48,511 bases of DNA from a virus, in IMG/VR virus record IMGVR_UViG_3300022752_000111, positions 1 through 48,511 of that record; one strand, given 5' to 3'. A model generated the notes under the pieces. It did no database searches, had not been told where the DNA came from, and was given only the letters and a program-made list of their open reading frames with translations. The stretch's first letter is position 1. Every line of letters starts with the position of its first letter. Shown piece after piece: positions 46,552 through 48,511 of this stretch. The translations under genes and the position numbers were made by a program.

Positions 46552-46777
46552 CCCATCAACATTCGAACCTGTATTTGAACGACGGTCAGCCACACATTGG
46601 ATTATCCAATTAGAAGAAGATCCCGAAACCGGTGATGTCATCATGCCTTTACCTGAGGAAATGTTACGGAGTCAAGGTTGGCAAATCGGTGACGAACTAA
46701 CTTGGAACATTGAAGAAGATGGAACAGCAACCCTTACCCGACAATCCGCCGACTCTGAGCTCAAGCCCGGATCGTAA
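46535..46777 (+). CDS. Small protein with AbrB-like fold pattern, 80 aa
   Basis: EDPETGDVIMPLPEEML followed by GWQIGDELTWNIEEDG is typical of AbrB-like phage proteins (swapped-hairpin beta fold), several of which bind DNA. A charged C-terminus follows. It overlaps the neighbours by 17 and ~59 nt. Confidence 0.65.
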   Translation: MKKTIDPSTFEPVFERRSATHWIIQLEEDPETGDVIMPLPEEMLRSQGWQIGDELTWNIEEDGTATLTRQSADSELKPGS

Positions 46778-47285
46778 TACTTTTCAACACCAACATTATT
46801 TGGCCAGACAGGCTGGTAAAGGACTCACCGTCGAAAATGATGACACCACTCGAATTATGGATGAATTCTTCCTCAGCGAAGCCGAACAGCGTAGACAGCG
46901 TGAAGCCGAACCCCGGTGGGCAGAAAACAATATGGAGTACGACCTCCGTACCTGCGAGTGGATGTTGGCTAAGGTCAGGGCCAGCCGAGACTATGCTCAA
47001 AACCTCTATGCCGCAATGTGCAACAACGACTTCCAAAAATTGGAAGTAATGCCTATCTTGGAAAATCGTCGGTGGTCGTGTAGTTGGCGTTATGCTGGAG
47101 GTATTGTTGCAGATATGCGAGCCTCAGGCGACTACATAGATTGGTACTGTTCGGGCATTCGGAGTGACGATGAAATTTCCCGCAATGTCTATGTGGGAGA
47201 AGGCGTCATCACACAAGAAATCCACCAAGACCTCGAGCGGTTAGGTTGGGTGGCCGCTCCGGGCGGCGACTGGGAATCGATGTAA
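46719..47285 (+). CDS. Conserved phage protein, 188 aa
   Basis: I use the ATG at 46719 (a TTG at 46710 is an alternative). The core RRWSCSWRYAGGIVADMR, DYIDWYCSGI and a final ERLGWVAAPGGDW recall a conserved phage family of unknown function. It overlaps the AbrB-like gene. Next gene has its own promoter. Confidence 0.65.
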   Translation: MEQQPLPDNPPTLSSSPDRNTFQHQHYLARQAGKGLTVENDDTTRIMDEFFLSEAEQRRQREAEPRWAENNMEYDLRTCEWMLAKVRASRDYAQNLYAAMCNNDFQKLEVMPILENRRWSCSWRYAGGIVADMRASGDYIDWYCSGIRSDDEISRNVYVGEGVITQEIHQDLERLGWVAAPGGDWESM

Positions 47286-47294
47286 CCAAAAGCG

Positions 47295-47323
47295 TTGACA
47301 TCGCCAGCAGTCAAGTATATAAT
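47295..47323 (+). promoter_or_regulatory. Consensus sigma70 promoter TTGACA-17-TATAAT
   Basis: Both boxes are perfect (TTGACA 47295-47300, TATAAT 47318-47323) with 17 bp between them. The ATG at 47351 follows with an AAAGGAA RBS. Confidence 0.9.
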
Positions 47324-47350
47324 TTAAGTTCTTAATAGAAAGGAATCAAA

Positions 47351-47596
47351 ATGGCATTTACTCGAATCACAACTTCACAAAACACATTTCTTGAGCAGTA
47401 TCTTCGTGGCACTGGTCGTACATTAACTGAACGGCAAGCCGCTGCCACCTATGGCATCAAGAACCTTCGTGCTCGCATGACAGAGTTTCGTCATGCTGGA
47501 TTGAAAGTTAACACCACTACCAACACCGAAGGTCGTGCTGCCTACAGCGTTAGTGCTCGTGATGTAACCGGTAGTCGTGCTACACGTTTTGCTTAA
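47351..47596 (+). CDS. Small helix-turn-helix-type DNA-binding protein, 81 aa
   Basis: The pattern of a helix-turn-helix (TLTERQAAATYGIKNLRARM, with AATYGI then NLRARM) suggests DNA binding. It is basic and has the strongest promoter in the window, which is typical of an early regulator. Target unknown. Confidence 0.7.
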   Translation: MAFTRITTSQNTFLEQYLRGTGRTLTERQAAATYGIKNLRARMTEFRHAGLKVNTTTNTEGRAAYSVSARDVTGSRATRFA

Positions 47597-47611
47597 TTAG
47601 CGGGGGCGGGC

Positions 47612-47974
47612 GTGACTTTAAATGATCGCAGTCGTTTGTTTTTGTTTAGTTGGGATCAACTAGGTATTGAATCAATCATTGATCTTACTGCGTATGCTAA
47701 CTGGGATCAAGAGCAGTTGTTAAACATTCTAGGTGATCGCCCGGCCCAACGCAATCCAGTTTGGTCAATGGTTCAGGCTATTATCTTACGAGCTAGGTAC
47801 AATGGGCATAGGCACTATGAAGTTTACATGGTTACCTGCGACGCTGCCATGGACGAAAACTATTGGCGTGAACAGTGGGCTTTGTTTCCGCAAAATACTG
47901 CGGATGTGGTTAGAGTTCGCGGTCACCAACTTTGGTCAGATCGTGTCGAAGAAGATAGGGTAGTGATTAGATGA
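47612..47974 (+). CDS. Conserved phage protein, 120 aa
   Basis: GTG start at 47612 with a GGGGGCGGG RBS. It has a Trp-rich N-terminal part (FSWDQLGIESIIDL) and a C-terminal Arg/Val-rich strand pair. Its stop overlaps the metallophosphoesterase ATG by 4 nt, so the two are coupled. Function unknown. Confidence 0.6.
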   Translation: MTLNDRSRLFLFSWDQLGIESIIDLTAYANWDQEQLLNILGDRPAQRNPVWSMVQAIILRARYNGHRHYEVYMVTCDAAMDENYWREQWALFPQNTADVVRVRGHQLWSDRVEEDRVVIR

Positions 47975-48511
47975 AAATTAGTTACATGAGTGATCTCCAC
48001 CTTGAGTTTGGTGACCTAGAGTTACCTGGCGGGGACATTCTCATTCTAGCCGGTGACATTGCCGAGGCACGCACGCTTGAGCAGGAATACGATCCTGCCT
48101 TTGTGCACCTTGGCAGCAGTATTACCCGCTATGGTCGACCAGATCGTGCTCGTCGTTTCCTTGTTGAGGAGATGCCTAAGTATAATAAGGTTTTGTATGT
48201 AATGGGTAATCACGAACACTACCACAGTGAGTTTACGTCAACTGCTGATCGAATTCGAGCAGTGTTGCCCAGCAATGTCTTGCTCATGGAGAATGATGAG
48301 ATAGTAATTGATGGTGTGCGTTTTCTAGGATGCAGTTTATGGACTGACTTAAACCGTGATGATCCACTTACTGCACAGGCACTCAGTGGTATGATGAATG
48401 ACTATCGTGTGGTAAAATACCGGAATCCTTCTAATGGTGCCTGGCATCGGTTAACACCTAGTATAACCAGAGAAACGCATCGTCAAAGCCGCTATTGGTT
48501 AGAGGATGAAT
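47971..48511 (+). CDS. Metallophosphoesterase (calcineurin-like), 3' truncated by window
   Basis: The metal-binding set is visible: D8 and H10 (MSDLHLEF), D29 (LAGDI), and N80-H81-E82 (GNHEHY). The fold is that of calcineurin-type phosphoesterases, such as phage phosphatases acting on nucleotides, RNA or protein. The reading frame is open to the end of the window, and about 180 residues are seen; the remaining part lies outside. Confidence 0.85.
   Translation, partial: MKISYMSDLHLEFGDLELPGGDILILAGDIAEARTLEQEYDPAFVHLGSSITRYGRPDRARRFLVEEMPKYNKVLYVMGNHEHYHSEFTSTADRIRAVLPSNVLLMENDEIVIDGVRFLGCSLWTDLNRDDPLTAQALSGMMNDYRVVKYRNPSNGAWHRLTPSITRETHRQSRYWLEDE

Noticed and set aside
1-48511. tRNA or rRNA genes
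   Set aside because: Scanning for a T-loop GTTCRANNC context with cloverleaf partners gave nothing convincing; a dedicated scan (tRNAscan-SE) would be decisive.

Overview
The window looks like an internal piece of a large tailed-phage genome of the T4-like (contractile-tail) superfamily. Evidence for this is the T4-type replication and repair set (UvsW-type helicase, gp61-type primase, gp41/DnaB-type helicase, gp30-type ATP-dependent DNA ligase, possible gp62-like protein), class I ribonucleotide reductase NrdA/NrdB with a glutaredoxin, a PAAR spike tip, tail-fibre proteins, and TATAAATA-type late promoters. Coding density is very high: genes are tightly packed or overlapping and all but one lie on the + strand. 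No tRNA, rRNA, integrase, IS element or CRISPR array was seen. Clear TTGACA/TATAAT promoters point to a bacterial host with ordinary sigma70. A SleB-like lysis enzyme and O-antigen-type sugar genes suggest a Gram-negative host, but the host cannot be named from this sequence.

Layout. 1-1,851: end of an unknown gene, a small gene and a 497-aa protein with PD-(D/E)XK-like residues. 1,859-11,672: one promoter followed by a very compact glycan operon of about twelve enzymes (glycosyltransferase-like proteins of several folds, a sugar-type methyltransferase, an RfbH-like [2Fe-2S]/PMP 3-dehydrase, an SDR epimerase/reductase and a GT4 enzyme). 11,669-16,963: small regulatory or unknown genes, a SWIM zinc finger, an AAA+ ATPase, a GIY-YIG/NUMOD3 homing endonuclease, a tandem paralogue pair and a ribosomal L7/L12-like domain, closed by a strong terminator. 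16,962-21,794: UvsW module, possible gp62, a zinc-finger protein and a short DnaE-like protein. 21,765-22,136: the only minus-strand gene. 22,158-24,916: tail-fibre proteins. 25,019-27,722: primase and helicase. 27,725-31,067: virion-type small genes, including two paralogues with their own terminators. 31,068-34,469: RecB-like nuclease and a pectate-lyase-fold tail spike. 34,487-38,679: nrdA, nrdB, glutaredoxin and small genes. 38,679-42,934: PAAR tip, an 883-aa virion protein, SleB-type lysin and a multi-TM holin candidate. 43,022-48,511: small nuclease, zinc-binding protein, DNA ligase, small conserved phage genes and a truncated metallophosphoesterase.

How it fits together. Sigma70-like promoters precede DNA-metabolism and regulatory genes, whereas (N)(A/G)TAAATA elements precede structural genes and a homing endonuclease, as expected for early/middle versus late expression. 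Several genes of both classes start 6-7 nt after the -10-type element, so their mRNAs should be leaderless. The most striking possible system is the glycan operon combined with two virion proteins that carry long, almost pure Thr/Ser (mucin-like) tracts. The phage may make an unusual 3,6-dideoxyhexose-type sugar and put glycans on its own virion, on its DNA, or on the host surface. This is inference from sequence only.
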